A DNA stretch of 48,192 nt from Candidatus Thioglobus sp. (GTDB lineage Bacteria; Pseudomonadota; Gammaproteobacteria; Arenicellales; UBA868), in the NCBI GenBank assembly GCA_004212795.1, contig SHBR01000010.1, positions 1 to 48,192 of the forward strand. The letters are read 5' to 3'. The notes beneath the pieces were generated by a model. That model was not told the DNA's origin, searched no databases, and saw only the letters and a program-made list of their open reading frames with translations. The first letter of the stretch is position 1. Every line of letters begins with the position of its first letter. This document shows positions 1 through 8,612 of the stretch, in pieces. The position numbers and the translations under genes were made by a program.

Positions 1-1
1 G

Positions 2-523
2 TCTGGACAAAGAGGCGTCATGCTAAGGCAAATACCACCCCTTTCTCAAAATCCGGGCATCCGAGACTATGTCGTGTTCAGTCATCGTCCTATTACTGAT
101 CTGCGACCACCAGAGATGCGGCCGAGCGATCACAGTATCGAGAACTTTGGTGAAGGTGAGTGGTTACGTCAGGAACTGCTGAAACGGGAGGCGCGCAGTA
201 TTCTAAACGGCCATATTCACGCCTCAATTGAGAAAGACGACAAAGGCCTGTTCACCTATATCGCGGGAGAAGGGATGGCGCACCTTGATATTGTTCACAG
301 TCGGGGCAATCTTGCCTGGTTTGATAACCCCGTAAATCGGGTGGCAAAAATTTTAGTCGGTGACGTCGAGCCCGATCAGCCTGTTACCTACCGCTGGGAG
401 CCATTGCTCATGCCGTTCCATGCTCACTGCAGTCAGCGCTTGCGGGCCGATATGGCAAAAGAGAAAGGGCATTACATCGAACTGCTAAAAAATCTTGAGC
501 AGCAATGCAGAATCCAGACTTAA
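2..523 (+). CDS. Metallophosphoesterase, C-terminal part (5' end outside window)
   Basis: The reading frame is open from base 2, so the gene starts upstream of the window and only about 173 residues are visible. The motifs VVFSHRP (near visible residue 28) and NGHIHAS (near 70) match the late histidine motifs of calcineurin-like phosphoesterases, where they bind the dimetal centre. The N-terminal D-x-H and GD-x-x-D motifs would lie outside the window. An internal ATG at base 20 follows SGQRGV in the same frame and is probably not the true start. The substrate cannot be told. Confidence is good for the family and low for any specific role. Confidence 0.72.
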   Translation, partial: SGQRGVMLRQIPPLSQNPGIRDYVVFSHRPITDLRPPEMRPSDHSIENFGEGEWLRQELLKREARSILNGHIHASIEKDDKGLFTYIAGEGMAHLDIVHSRGNLAWFDNPVNRVAKILVGDVEPDQPVTYRWEPLLMPFHAHCSQRLRADMAKEKGHYIELLKNLEQQCRIQT

Positions 524-642
524 ACGTACGAGCCCTAACGCTTTACTTTAATCCCTACAACCGAGTGCTAGACTGCGCTTGAGCCAACGTTTTATCAATC
601 GTGTCTGACTCAGGCGCTTCATCATTTCCCGAGAACTAAATC

Positions 643-2229
643 ATGTTTGAGCAAGTTGATTCAAGCCATATTTTTTCTTCAAGACGCTCAACCGTGTACG
701 CCAGACAAATGGTCAGCACCTCGCAACCATTAGCCGCACAAGCAGGTCTCGAAATTCTTCAAGAAGGCGGCAATGCTGTTGATGCGGCGGTCGCGACCGC
801 AATCTGTCTAACGGTCGTTGAGCCCACCATGAACAGCATTGGCGGAGACGCATTTGCAATCGTCTCAGATGATTCGGGCGTGAGCGGTTTCAATGGCTGT
901 GGTCGATCACCTGTCGCTTGGTCTCCTGATTATTTCTCAGGCGATGACCAGATGCCTGAAAATGGATGGAACAGCGTCACCGTTCCCGGCGCGGTCGATA
1001 CCTGGGTACAACTTTGGGAGAAATTTGGCAGCCTATCTTTCGACCGACTGTTTAAGCGCGCTATCGAATACGCGCAAGATGGATATCATATCTCCCCCAT
1101 ACTGGCGCAGGACTGGAATCGCTCCTTCAGCGCTTTTGCGCATCACGAGGGCTTTTCGGAAACGTTTGCCATTGACGGTCGCGCGCCAAGATTGGGTGAA
1201 AAATTCAGCTGCGCCCAAATGGCAGCGTCTCTAAGAGAAATCGCGGCGACAAACGGGGACAGTTTTTATCGCGGAAGTTTGGCCCAAAAGATCGCAGCGG
1301 ATAGCAAAAAACACGGTGGGGTAATGACCGTGGACGATCTCGCTAATCACAGGGGATTCTGGACTGATTGCATCCAGAATAACTATGGCGATTTCACCGT
1401 TCATGAAATTCCCCCTAGCGGTCAAGGCATTGTCACCTTAATTGCGGCCGGCATTCTGAAGCACCTGTCAATTGACCGCTATGAAATGTTATCGGCAGAC
1501 AGTATCCATCTTCAAATCGAGGCGATAAAGGCCGGTTTTTTTATTGCCCATCAAAATATATCCGATCCCAAAACGATGGGAATTTCGAGTGATGAAATTC
1601 TCAACGATCAAGTTCTTCAGAAATGTGCGGGGGAGATTAGCATCGACCAGGCCCAGACTCCCGATATCCAGTTTCATCGCGACAAAGGCACGGTTTATCT
1701 CGCCACAGCAGATGCATCTGGCATGATGGTGTCTATGATTCAGTCTCATTACGACAACTTTGGCTCAGGAATGGTCGTGCCGGGAACTGGAATTTCTATG
1801 CATAACCGCGGCGCCGGCTTTGTACTTGAAGACGGGCATCCAAATCAAGTCGCGGGAAACAAGCAACCGTTCCACACGATTATTCCCGCGTTTGCGACTC
1901 AACATGGCAACCCCGTGATGGCTTTTGGTGTCATGGGTGCGCATCATCAGCCGCAGGGTCAAATTCAGCTGTTAAACGCGATCATTCATCATGGATGCTC
2001 GCCCCAGCAATCACTCGACGCGCCGAGATGGCATGTTCACGAAGACTTCGCAGTCACTCTCGAATCAGATCTTGCTCATCTTGAAGCCGAACTATCGCGT
2101 CGTGGCCATGAAATACGACCGCACGAAAAACCCGGGCTTTTTGGCGGCGGTCAGGTCATCATGCGCTGCGAAGATGGCTATGCCGGCGGCTCTGATCCCC
2201 GAAAAGACGGGCAGGCTGTTGGGTTTTAG
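643..2229 (+). CDS. Gamma-glutamyltransferase family protein (Ntn-hydrolase)
   Basis: The 528-residue product has the GGT layout: GGNAVDAAVAT near residue 47, then a small subunit starting at the likely autocleavage site and nucleophile Thr350 in the context DKGTVYLATAD. After it come FGSGMVVPGTG and NRGAGF, as in GGT-like proteins. Known GGTs cleave or transfer gamma-glutamyl groups from glutathione and related amides and mature by self-cleavage at this Thr. No clear Sec signal peptide is visible at the N-terminus, unlike E. coli Ggt, so a cytoplasmic GGT-like acylase or amidase is possible. The next gene begins 18 bases after the stop, suggesting co-transcription with an FAD oxidoreductase. 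Confidence 0.85.
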   Translation: MFEQVDSSHIFSSRRSTVYARQMVSTSQPLAAQAGLEILQEGGNAVDAAVATAICLTVVEPTMNSIGGDAFAIVSDDSGVSGFNGCGRSPVAWSPDYFSGDDQMPENGWNSVTVPGAVDTWVQLWEKFGSLSFDRLFKRAIEYAQDGYHISPILAQDWNRSFSAFAHHEGFSETFAIDGRAPRLGEKFSCAQMAASLREIAATNGDSFYRGSLAQKIAADSKKHGGVMTVDDLANHRGFWTDCIQNNYGDFTVHEIPPSGQGIVTLIAAGILKHLSIDRYEMLSADSIHLQIEAIKAGFFIAHQNISDPKTMGISSDEILNDQVLQKCAGEISIDQAQTPDIQFHRDKGTVYLATADASGMMVSMIQSHYDNFGSGMVVPGTGISMHNRGAGFVLEDGHPNQVAGNKQPFHTIIPAFATQHGNPVMAFGVMGAHHQPQGQIQLLNAIIHHGCSPQQSLDAPRWHVHEDFAVTLESDLAHLEAELSRRGHEIRPHEKPGLFGGGQVIMRCEDGYAGGSDPRKDGQAVGF

Positions 2230-2247
2230 CCGGCCTTCGTAACAAAA

Positions 2248-3576
2248 ATGGGCTACCCACAGCGTCTTGAGCATCTACGCCAGCGTCTGCGCGCGTACAC
2301 CGGACCAAACATCCGATTAGATAAGGCAACATCGAATCTTTTTCGTAACCGAGATACAAGCCACTCTGGACTGGATGTTAGAAATTTTCAGCATGTGCTC
2401 TCAGTAGACCCGGCCACAAGATCCATTGAAACGGAAGGCATGGTCACCTATGAAGATCTAACAGACGCGGCGCTTGAGTATGGAATGATGCCGGCAGTCG
2501 TACCTCAATTGAAATCGATCACAATAGGGGGAGCGGTGGGTGGTATCGGAATCGAATCAAGCTCATTTCGGTACGGCCTGCCTCATGAAACGGTTCACGA
2601 AATGGACGTACTACTCGGCAATGGTGATGTCATCACCTGCCGACCTGATAATGAATATCGTGATCTTTTTTTGGGACTCGCCAACTCTTACGGCACCCTG
2701 GGTTACATTTTGCGCCTTGAGATAGAAGGCATTCCAGTAAAACCATATGTCCGCCTAACATATATCCACTACACCAGCGCCCAAGATTTCTTTAAAGCCG
2801 TCGATGAGTCGTGTCGTGGCAGTTATGACTTCGTTGATGGCGTCGTCTTTGCACCAGGCGATCATTATCTGGTTTTAGGCGAATTCTGCGATGAAGCGCC
2901 TTACACAAGTGATTACACCTACCTCGATATTTTTTATTGCTCAATAAGGTCTCGAAGTGAAGATTACCTATCCGTTCGAGACTATCTATGGCGTTGGGAC
3001 ACAGACTGGTTCTGGTGCTCAAAAAATCTATTCGCCCAAAACCCGTTAATACGCCGAGTTCTGGGCCGAAAGCGTCTCAATTCCATTACCTATCAGAAAG
3101 TGATGCGATGGAATACCCGGGCCGGCTTGACGCGACAACTCAACCGGCTAACGGGCATTCATCGCGAATCGGTCATTCAGGATGTTGACATCCCCATTGA
3201 AAATGCACCGGAGTTTCTCCAGTTTTTTGATCAAGAAATCGGTATTCGCCCGGTTTGGATCTGTCCCGCCCGTCATGATGGGGCGCGAGGCGCGTATCCC
3301 CTTTTTCCGATGAGAAAAGATACGCTTTATATCAATTTCGGGTTTTGGGATGGCATCCGGTCGCAACAGGCCTATCCAACGGGTCACTTTAATCGCCTCA
3401 TTGAGGAAAAGGTTGCGGAATTGGGCGGTATCAAGTCGCTGTATTCTGAGAGCTTTTATCCCAGAGAGGAGTTCAGCGAGATTTTTGGCGGTGATGAATA
3501 TCAAGCCCTCAAAGCGAAATACGATCCAGACAATAAACTTAAAGATCTTTATCAAAAATGCGTGCTCGGCCACTGA
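2248..3576 (+). CDS. FAD-binding oxidoreductase, DHCR24/FAD_binding_4-like
   Basis: The 442-residue protein has an N-terminal PCMH-type FAD domain: the stretches VDPATRSIETEGMVTYEDL (residues about 51-69) and KSITIGGAVGGIGIESSS (about 91-108) are typical of FAD_binding_4 proteins, and the glycine-rich segment binds FAD. The overall pattern, including YGTLGYILR, resembles delta-24 sterol reductase (DHCR24/Diminuto) and related bacterial enzymes. Some relatives reduce carbon-carbon double bonds, so a lipid or isoprenoid reductase is one possibility, but the substrate is unknown. No transmembrane anchor is obvious. It probably shares a transcript with the GGT-like gene, 18 bases upstream; no good ribosome site precedes its ATG. 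Confidence 0.8.
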   Translation: MGYPQRLEHLRQRLRAYTGPNIRLDKATSNLFRNRDTSHSGLDVRNFQHVLSVDPATRSIETEGMVTYEDLTDAALEYGMMPAVVPQLKSITIGGAVGGIGIESSSFRYGLPHETVHEMDVLLGNGDVITCRPDNEYRDLFLGLANSYGTLGYILRLEIEGIPVKPYVRLTYIHYTSAQDFFKAVDESCRGSYDFVDGVVFAPGDHYLVLGEFCDEAPYTSDYTYLDIFYCSIRSRSEDYLSVRDYLWRWDTDWFWCSKNLFAQNPLIRRVLGRKRLNSITYQKVMRWNTRAGLTRQLNRLTGIHRESVIQDVDIPIENAPEFLQFFDQEIGIRPVWICPARHDGARGAYPLFPMRKDTLYINFGFWDGIRSQQAYPTGHFNRLIEEKVAELGGIKSLYSESFYPREEFSEIFGGDEYQALKAKYDPDNKLKDLYQKCVLGH

Positions 3577-3646
3577 CAAATTTTGGCACTTGAAAATTCG
3601 CATTTCATCCCCATAACTTCGGTTTGGCTCATTTTCGTGGGACCGC

Positions 3647-4576
3647 GTGACCTTCGCTCTTAAAACCACTAATCTCTCTAAAACCTACGGAAACCAGATC
3701 GAGGCACTTAAAGGTGTAGATCTGAACGTAGAAGAAGGCGACTTCTTTGCCCTGCTTGGACCCAACGGCGCAGGGAAATCGACCGTCATCGGAATCCTGA
3801 CCTCGCTCGTCCTCAAAACCGCGGGGGAAGTCGAGATCTTTGGCGTCAGTATCGATCATAATTTCAAGAAAGCAAAATCTTTCATCGGCGTAGTCCCTCA
3901 AGAATTCAACTTTAATATCTTCGAGACGCCACTACAGATTATCTGTAATCAGGCGGGGTACTATGGCATCGATCGTCGAACCGCACTCCAACGCTCTGAA
4001 AAATATCTCCAACTGCTGGGTCTATGGGACAAGCGTAACGATATCGCGGGACATCTCTCAGGTGGCATGAAACGCCGTCTAATGATTGCCCGAGCACTTA
4101 TCCATGAGCCTCGCTTACTGATTCTGGATGAACCCACAGCGGGTGTTGATATCGAGATTCGTCGATCCATGTGGGAGTTCTTGAAAAACATCAACAGCGC
4201 CGGGACCACTATCATATTAACCACCCACTACTTGGAAGAAGCCGAGCATCTCTGTCGCAATATCGGCATCATCAATAATGGAGCGCTGGTCGAAAACACA
4301 TCAATGCGTGCGCTACTGCGACAGCTCAATTTAGAGACTTTCGTTCTGGATCTTGAGACCGGACTAGACGAATTGCCAGCCGCGCTGCACTCAATCGCAA
4401 GATTGGTCGATCGATCGACCCTGGAAGTCGACATCAAACGGGGCGAAACGCTAAATGAAGTTTATGACGCGCTTTCGGCAGCATCTATCCACGTCACCAG
4501 CATGCGAAATAAATCAAATCGTCTTGAGCAGCTTTTCGTGGACCTCACCCGTAATCCTCGCGAGGCGTCGCCATGA
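3647..4576 (+). CDS. yadG: ABC exporter ATP-binding protein, YadG-like
   Basis: The 309-residue protein is a single nucleotide-binding domain with Walker A GPNGAGKST (about residues 39-47), signature LSGGMKRRL (about 137-145), Walker B LLILDEPTAGVD and switch histidine in TTHYLEEAEHLC. Length and sequence run closely with E. coli YadG, including VPQEFNFN, NQAGYYG and the C-terminal SMRNKSNRLEQLFV. It starts at GTG. Its stop codon overlaps the ATG of the permease by 4 bases, the usual arrangement for this pair. It should energise an ABC-2 exporter; the cargo of YadGH is not known. Confidence 0.93.
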   Translation: MTFALKTTNLSKTYGNQIEALKGVDLNVEEGDFFALLGPNGAGKSTVIGILTSLVLKTAGEVEIFGVSIDHNFKKAKSFIGVVPQEFNFNIFETPLQIICNQAGYYGIDRRTALQRSEKYLQLLGLWDKRNDIAGHLSGGMKRRLMIARALIHEPRLLILDEPTAGVDIEIRRSMWEFLKNINSAGTTIILTTHYLEEAEHLCRNIGIINNGALVENTSMRALLRQLNLETFVLDLETGLDELPAALHSIARLVDRSTLEVDIKRGETLNEVYDALSAASIHVTSMRNKSNRLEQLFVDLTRNPREASP

Positions 4577-5346
4577 ATCCCATCGCAATGCTGATCGCTT
4601 TTATGACAATCGTTATCAAAGAAATCACACGCTTTACCCGAATCTGGCAGCAAACATTAGTCCCACCTGCGATCTCTACGCTGCTTTATTTTGTCATCTT
4701 CGGGAATTTAATCGGCCCGCGAATTGGGCAAATGGACGGCTTCGACTACATGGATTTTCTGGTCCCCGGACTTATTCTGATGTCAGTAATCACCGCGAGT
4801 TATCAAAATGTCGTGAGTTCTTTTTTTGGCGCCAAATGGGGAAAATCGATTGAAGAAATTCTGGTGTCGCCCACTCCTAACCTCATCATCCTGCTGGCGT
4901 ATATCTGCGGCGGCGTTGCCCGCGGCGTACTGGTTGGGCTGATCGTAACCAGTGTCTCATTGTTGTTCACTGATCTCAGCATTTTTAACGGATGGGTGTT
5001 AGCAAGTGTCGTCGTTCTGACCGCCATCTTGTTTTCTTTAGGCGGTTTTATAAACGCCGTTTTTGCGAAAACTTTTGATGATGTTTCAATTGTGCCCACT
5101 TTCGTCTTGCTGCCCCTCACTTATCTCGGTGGCGTTTTTTACTCCATAACCCTGTTGGGTGATTTCTGGCAACAGGTCAGTAAAGCGAACCCCATTCTTT
5201 ATATGATTAATGCATTTCGATATGGCTTTCTCGGCATCACCGATGTCAGTATATTTTTTTCATATGGGATGATTATCACTTTCATTATGGTCTTTTTTGC
5301 GATTAGCCTTTACTTGCTCTCCCACAGTAAAGGCCTGCGCGCCTAG
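4573..5346 (+). CDS. yadH: ABC-2 type exporter permease, YadH-like
   Basis: The 257-residue inner-membrane protein has about six hydrophobic segments, starting near residues 33-49 and ending near 228-250, as expected for ABC2_membrane permeases. Motifs such as KSIEEILVSPT and LGGVFYSI are typical of the YadH/NodJ group. Its ATG overlaps the stop of the ATPase gene (ATGA), so the two are translationally coupled and should form one exporter. The sequence does not show what is exported. The glutaredoxin-like gene follows after 12 bases. Confidence 0.92.
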   Translation: MNPIAMLIAFMTIVIKEITRFTRIWQQTLVPPAISTLLYFVIFGNLIGPRIGQMDGFDYMDFLVPGLILMSVITASYQNVVSSFFGAKWGKSIEEILVSPTPNLIILLAYICGGVARGVLVGLIVTSVSLLFTDLSIFNGWVLASVVVLTAILFSLGGFINAVFAKTFDDVSIVPTFVLLPLTYLGGVFYSITLLGDFWQQVSKANPILYMINAFRYGFLGITDVSIFFSYGMIITFIMVFFAISLYLLSHSKGLRA

Positions 5347-5358
5347 ATCTGAAAATCA

Positions 5359-5685
5359 ATGACGACAAGGCGCGCTCAAAACGAGAAATTAATTCTCTAT
5401 ACCCGAAACTGGTGTGGTTACTGTGAGCTGGTAAAGCGTGCCGCTGAAGAACTGGGGCTGACTCTCGAAGCGCGTAATATCTGGGAGAATCCAGATTGGT
5501 CGTCAGAGCTTGCAACGGCCCGAGGTCGGCTGACGGTCCCGGTACTTAGAATTGATTCCGCCAATCAAGCCAGCGAATGGATCAGCGAGTCAAGAGTCAT
5601 TATTCAGTTTTTGACGAATTATCATGAGCGAGCACCAGTTCGATCACCGGACGATGCTACGTGGTTAGCAAAGCCCCCGATCTAA
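5359..5685 (+). CDS. Glutaredoxin-family protein with CGYC motif
   Basis: The 108-residue protein opens with KLILYTRNWCGYC, placing a redox pair at Cys19 and Cys22, followed by TVPVLRID, the cis-proline motif of thioredoxin-fold proteins, and an ESRVIIQFL helix. It lacks a signal peptide, so it should be cytoplasmic and use glutathione or protein thiols. It lies 12 bases after the YadH gene and may be the last gene of that transcript. The C-terminal tail beyond about residue 90 is not typical of the domain and has no clear role. Confidence 0.82.
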   Translation: MTTRRAQNEKLILYTRNWCGYCELVKRAAEELGLTLEARNIWENPDWSSELATARGRLTVPVLRIDSANQASEWISESRVIIQFLTNYHERAPVRSPDDATWLAKPPI

Positions 5686-5706
5686 CGAGCGCTCTTAACT
5701 CAAAAG

Positions 5707-5746
5707 GATCTCAATCGAGCAGGCTCTTTCGGGTTGAATTGAGATC
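5707..5746. repeat. Inverted repeat overlapping the -35 box of the DUF481 promoter
   Basis: Perfect 9-base arms GATCTCAAT (5707-5715) and ATTGAGATC (5738-5746) are separated by 22 bases. The right arm partly overlaps the proposed -35 hexamer at 5734-5739. No T-run follows, so an intrinsic terminator for the glutaredoxin gene is unlikely. It could be a regulator site or an RNA structure; neither is shown by sequence alone. Confidence 0.5.
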
Positions 5747-5761
5747 GCGACTATCTATAAT
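5734..5761 (+). promoter_or_regulatory. Sigma-70-type promoter for the DUF481 gene
   Basis: TTGAAT at 5734-5739 and a perfect TATAAT at 5756-5761 are separated by 16 bases. The predicted start of transcription lies about 45 bases ahead of the ATG at 5815, with no other gene in between. This is one of the two clearest promoter matches in the window. Confidence 0.65.
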
Positions 5762-5814
5762 TGGGCCGCAATTATTCGTCGACATTTGTAAGATAAGAAT
5801 TGGGGTTCCCTATT

Positions 5815-6879
5815 ATGCGCAAAAGCCGGTTGACCTTAATCTTTGGCACCGTTTTTTTTCTCATCAGCACCGCGATGGCTCCTAGGGCAATGGCGCAGGA
5901 GCTAGCAACAGATGAGCCCACGCGTATCGAACTTAACAGTGGCTCAATTCTTTTGGGCGATATATCAGGTGCCAGTGCGGGAAAAATCTCATTTAAATCT
6001 AAAAGTGTGGGTCTCGTTATAATTCCGATCGAGCGTGTGGTTCGAATCCGTATTCCAAAATCAGTTGTGATTAAGTTTCTTGATGGTCGTGTGATCCGTG
6101 TGCCCGAGTTTGAGGCTGGACTGGACCCGTTCGAGGTCATTACAGAAAACGGCGCCAAAGCCTATTCGCTTATCGATATTGACGCCGTTAATCCGGAGGA
6201 CTGGCTTCTTGGCCGTGGGATTCATTCGACTGGTAAAGTGCGGCTCTCGTGGGAGAAGCAAAGTGGAAATACTGAAAAAAATGAGCTTGACTACAACTTT
6301 AATGCATCCTGGGAAAACCTGAAATCTCGGTGGAAGATCCGAGGAGAAGGCGAACTGCACAGTGCAAGCAATGAAAAAACGTCTGACAAGTTCACTATCG
6401 TTGGCAAAACGGATCGCTTCCTGACAGGACATCAAAAAGGCTCTCACATCGGGACAAATATCCTCTACGAGACGGACGAGTTTTCAGAGTTAAAAAGTCG
6501 TTACATTCTCGGCCTGTACTATGGGAAACAATGGTACACCTCTCCTAAATTTAAATTTCTTTTCGAGCCCGGCCTCGCCTTTGTCGGTGAAAGTCGCGAA
6601 AACACCGATAAAGAAAGATATCCGGCACTCAGCTGGGAAATTGAAATAAACAGCAATCTTTTAGGCGTGGGCACCGAGACAACGCTGACTCAAAATGGCA
6701 TTCAGAATTTAGATAACTTCGACGATATTATCCTTAACACGCTGCTGGTTATTCAATTTCCGCTCATTTCGAAGTTTACGCTCGATACCTCTTTCAAATT
6801 TGAATACGACTCGGGCGTACCCGCTACTATCGACAAAATGGATGAAACAATAAAACTGGGTATCGGTTATCGCTGGTAA
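5815..6879 (+). CDS. Secreted/outer-membrane DUF481-type protein
   Basis: I choose the ATG at 5815 over an in-frame TTG at 5800, because it gives a clean Sec signal: MRKSR, a hydrophobic core, and a likely cut after AMA (about residue 26). The mature part begins with a beta-rich domain of about 100 residues (ELNSGSILLGDISG, GKISFKS). It continues as alternating-pattern strands ending in LGIGYRW, with a C-terminal aromatic residue as in outer-membrane barrels. The layout fits DUF481 (YdiY-like) proteins, whose function is unknown. Its own promoter and a GGGG stretch 9-12 bases before the ATG support this start. Confidence 0.75.
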   Translation: MRKSRLTLIFGTVFFLISTAMAPRAMAQELATDEPTRIELNSGSILLGDISGASAGKISFKSKSVGLVIIPIERVVRIRIPKSVVIKFLDGRVIRVPEFEAGLDPFEVITENGAKAYSLIDIDAVNPEDWLLGRGIHSTGKVRLSWEKQSGNTEKNELDYNFNASWENLKSRWKIRGEGELHSASNEKTSDKFTIVGKTDRFLTGHQKGSHIGTNILYETDEFSELKSRYILGLYYGKQWYTSPKFKFLFEPGLAFVGESRENTDKERYPALSWEIEINSNLLGVGTETTLTQNGIQNLDNFDDIILNTLLVIQFPLISKFTLDTSFKFEYDSGVPATIDKMDETIKLGIGYRW

Positions 6880-7073
6880 GTCACAAAGCCGGATATTGGG
6901 TCTCTCCCAGCTTTACTTCAATCGCCCATGACATCATGTGCAAACTTCAGCAAAGTTGTCTAAGATAGATCTTAAGCGACGCGAAATTTGATGCAGAAGG
7001 GTCTCTACCTCCCGAGAAAAATTATGTGTTGATTCCGCATCATCCCATCAGATAATAAGCAGAGGAGTCCACG

Positions 7074-8435
7074 GTGTCAGACCAAGTTAAATTTCTACTT
7101 AACGAAGACGATATTCCTAAAGATTGGTACAACATCGTCGCAGACCTGCCTGAACCCCCTGCTCCGGTTTTGCACCCGGGCACAGGAAACGCCATCGGAC
7201 CCGATGACCTCGCACCTCTTTTTCCGATGGCTTCGATCATGCAGGAGGTTAGCGCTGAACGGACCATCGAAATACCCACGCCGGTTCGTGAAATCTATCG
7301 TCAGTGGCGACCCAGCCCTCTATATCGAGCGAGACGGCTCGAAAAAGCGCTCGATACGCCCGCTCGAATTTACTACAAGTACGAAGGAGTCAGTCCTACC
7401 GGGAGTCATAAGCCTAATACAGCGATTGCCCAAGCATTCTTCTGCAAAGAAGAAGGGGTCAAGCGTATCGCAACAGAAACAGGTGCGGGTCAATGGGGAT
7501 CATCCCTAGCCCTTGCAGGATCCATGTTTGGTCTTGAGATTGAAGTCTTTATGGTCCGGGTCAGCTATGACCAAAAACCCTATAGACGTGCTTTTATGGA
7601 GACTTTCGGAGCAACCTGCCACGCGAGCCCAAGCACCCTCACAGAGTCCGGCCGAAAGATACTTGCCGATAATCCAAACAGCACGGGCAGTCTCGGGATC
7701 GCCATCAGCGAAGCCGTCGAGACTGCCGCGCAACGGGATGACACAAAATATTCACTCGGTAGTGTGCTCAATCATGTGTTGTTGCATCAAACTGTTGTTG
7801 GTCAAGAAGCCATGAGACAAATGGAACTCGCTGCCGACTATCCCGACATCGTGGTGGGATGCACCGGTGGCGGGAGTAATTTTGCCGGCCTCAGTTTTCC
7901 ATTTATCGGCGCCAAACTGCGCGGCGAGCAAGACGTTAAAATTGTTGCAGTAGAGCCTGCAAACTGTCCGACCCTAACCAAGGGCAAGTACGCCTATGAT
8001 TTTGGTGATACCGGCAACCTGACACCGCTTGTCAAAATGCACACACTGGGTTCGGCTTTTTTACCTCCCGCGTCTCATGCCGGCGGACTTCGATATCACG
8101 GAATGGCACCCCTTGTGAGTCAGCTGGTCAATCTTGGCGAGATCAACCCGACAGCCTATTCACAAACTGATTGCTTTGATGCTGGCATCACATTTGCACG
8201 TGCTGAAGGCATTGTGCCCGCACCCGAAGCCAATCACGCCGTGAAAGGTGCGATTGTCGAGGCCCTGCGTTGTAAAGAAGAAGGCGCTTCCAGAGCGATC
8301 CTGTTCAACCTTTGTGGTCATGGTTATTTCGATATGCAGGCCTACACGGACTATAACTCGGGCAAACTAGAGGACTATGCTTACGATGAGTCAGAAGTTG
8401 CCATGGCGCTCGCGGGCCTGCCTTCGATATCCTGA
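7074..8435 (+). CDS. trpB: Type-2 tryptophan synthase beta chain (TrpB2-like)
   Basis: The 453-residue PLP enzyme starts at GTG behind AGAGGAG. SPTGSHKPNTA places the Schiff-base lysine at Lys113, and ATETGAGQWGSS is the TrpB2 form of the substrate-carboxylate loop. GCTGGGSNF is the phosphate loop. Length and the long N-terminal arm (PPAPVLHPGTG) fit TrpB2 rather than the shorter TrpB1. TrpB2 condenses indole with serine, or acts on related substrates, and often does not pair tightly with TrpA. No trpA or other trp gene is nearby, so a role in indole salvage is plausible but inferred. Confidence 0.9.
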   Translation: MSDQVKFLLNEDDIPKDWYNIVADLPEPPAPVLHPGTGNAIGPDDLAPLFPMASIMQEVSAERTIEIPTPVREIYRQWRPSPLYRARRLEKALDTPARIYYKYEGVSPTGSHKPNTAIAQAFFCKEEGVKRIATETGAGQWGSSLALAGSMFGLEIEVFMVRVSYDQKPYRRAFMETFGATCHASPSTLTESGRKILADNPNSTGSLGIAISEAVETAAQRDDTKYSLGSVLNHVLLHQTVVGQEAMRQMELAADYPDIVVGCTGGGSNFAGLSFPFIGAKLRGEQDVKIVAVEPANCPTLTKGKYAYDFGDTGNLTPLVKMHTLGSAFLPPASHAGGLRYHGMAPLVSQLVNLGEINPTAYSQTDCFDAGITFARAEGIVPAPEANHAVKGAIVEALRCKEEGASRAILFNLCGHGYFDMQAYTDYNSGKLEDYAYDESEVAMALAGLPSIS

Positions 8436-8612
8436 CCAGCGATAACTTCCCTATTTGTAAGGCTTTAAAAGGGATCGGTAGCGAATAAGAAGCGTCTGAA
8501 TTAGAATCACGCCGTCAGTTTTCGATCGTCGATAGTATGAGATCAATTCTCGGTTAGCGGGAACTGCCAGGACAAATCTGACGCTCAACAAACCTTAGTG
8601 GAGAGAAAATAA

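Noticed and set aside
3148-3669. 173-codon frame antisense to the FAD oxidoreductase gene
   Set aside because: Lies opposite a clearly conserved protein; its product matches nothing and ends inside the next gene's start.
6885-6914. Terminator after the DUF481 gene
   Set aside because: TGGG/CCCA and AAAGC/GCTTT pair, but with a 7-base bulge and no T-run; too weak to call.
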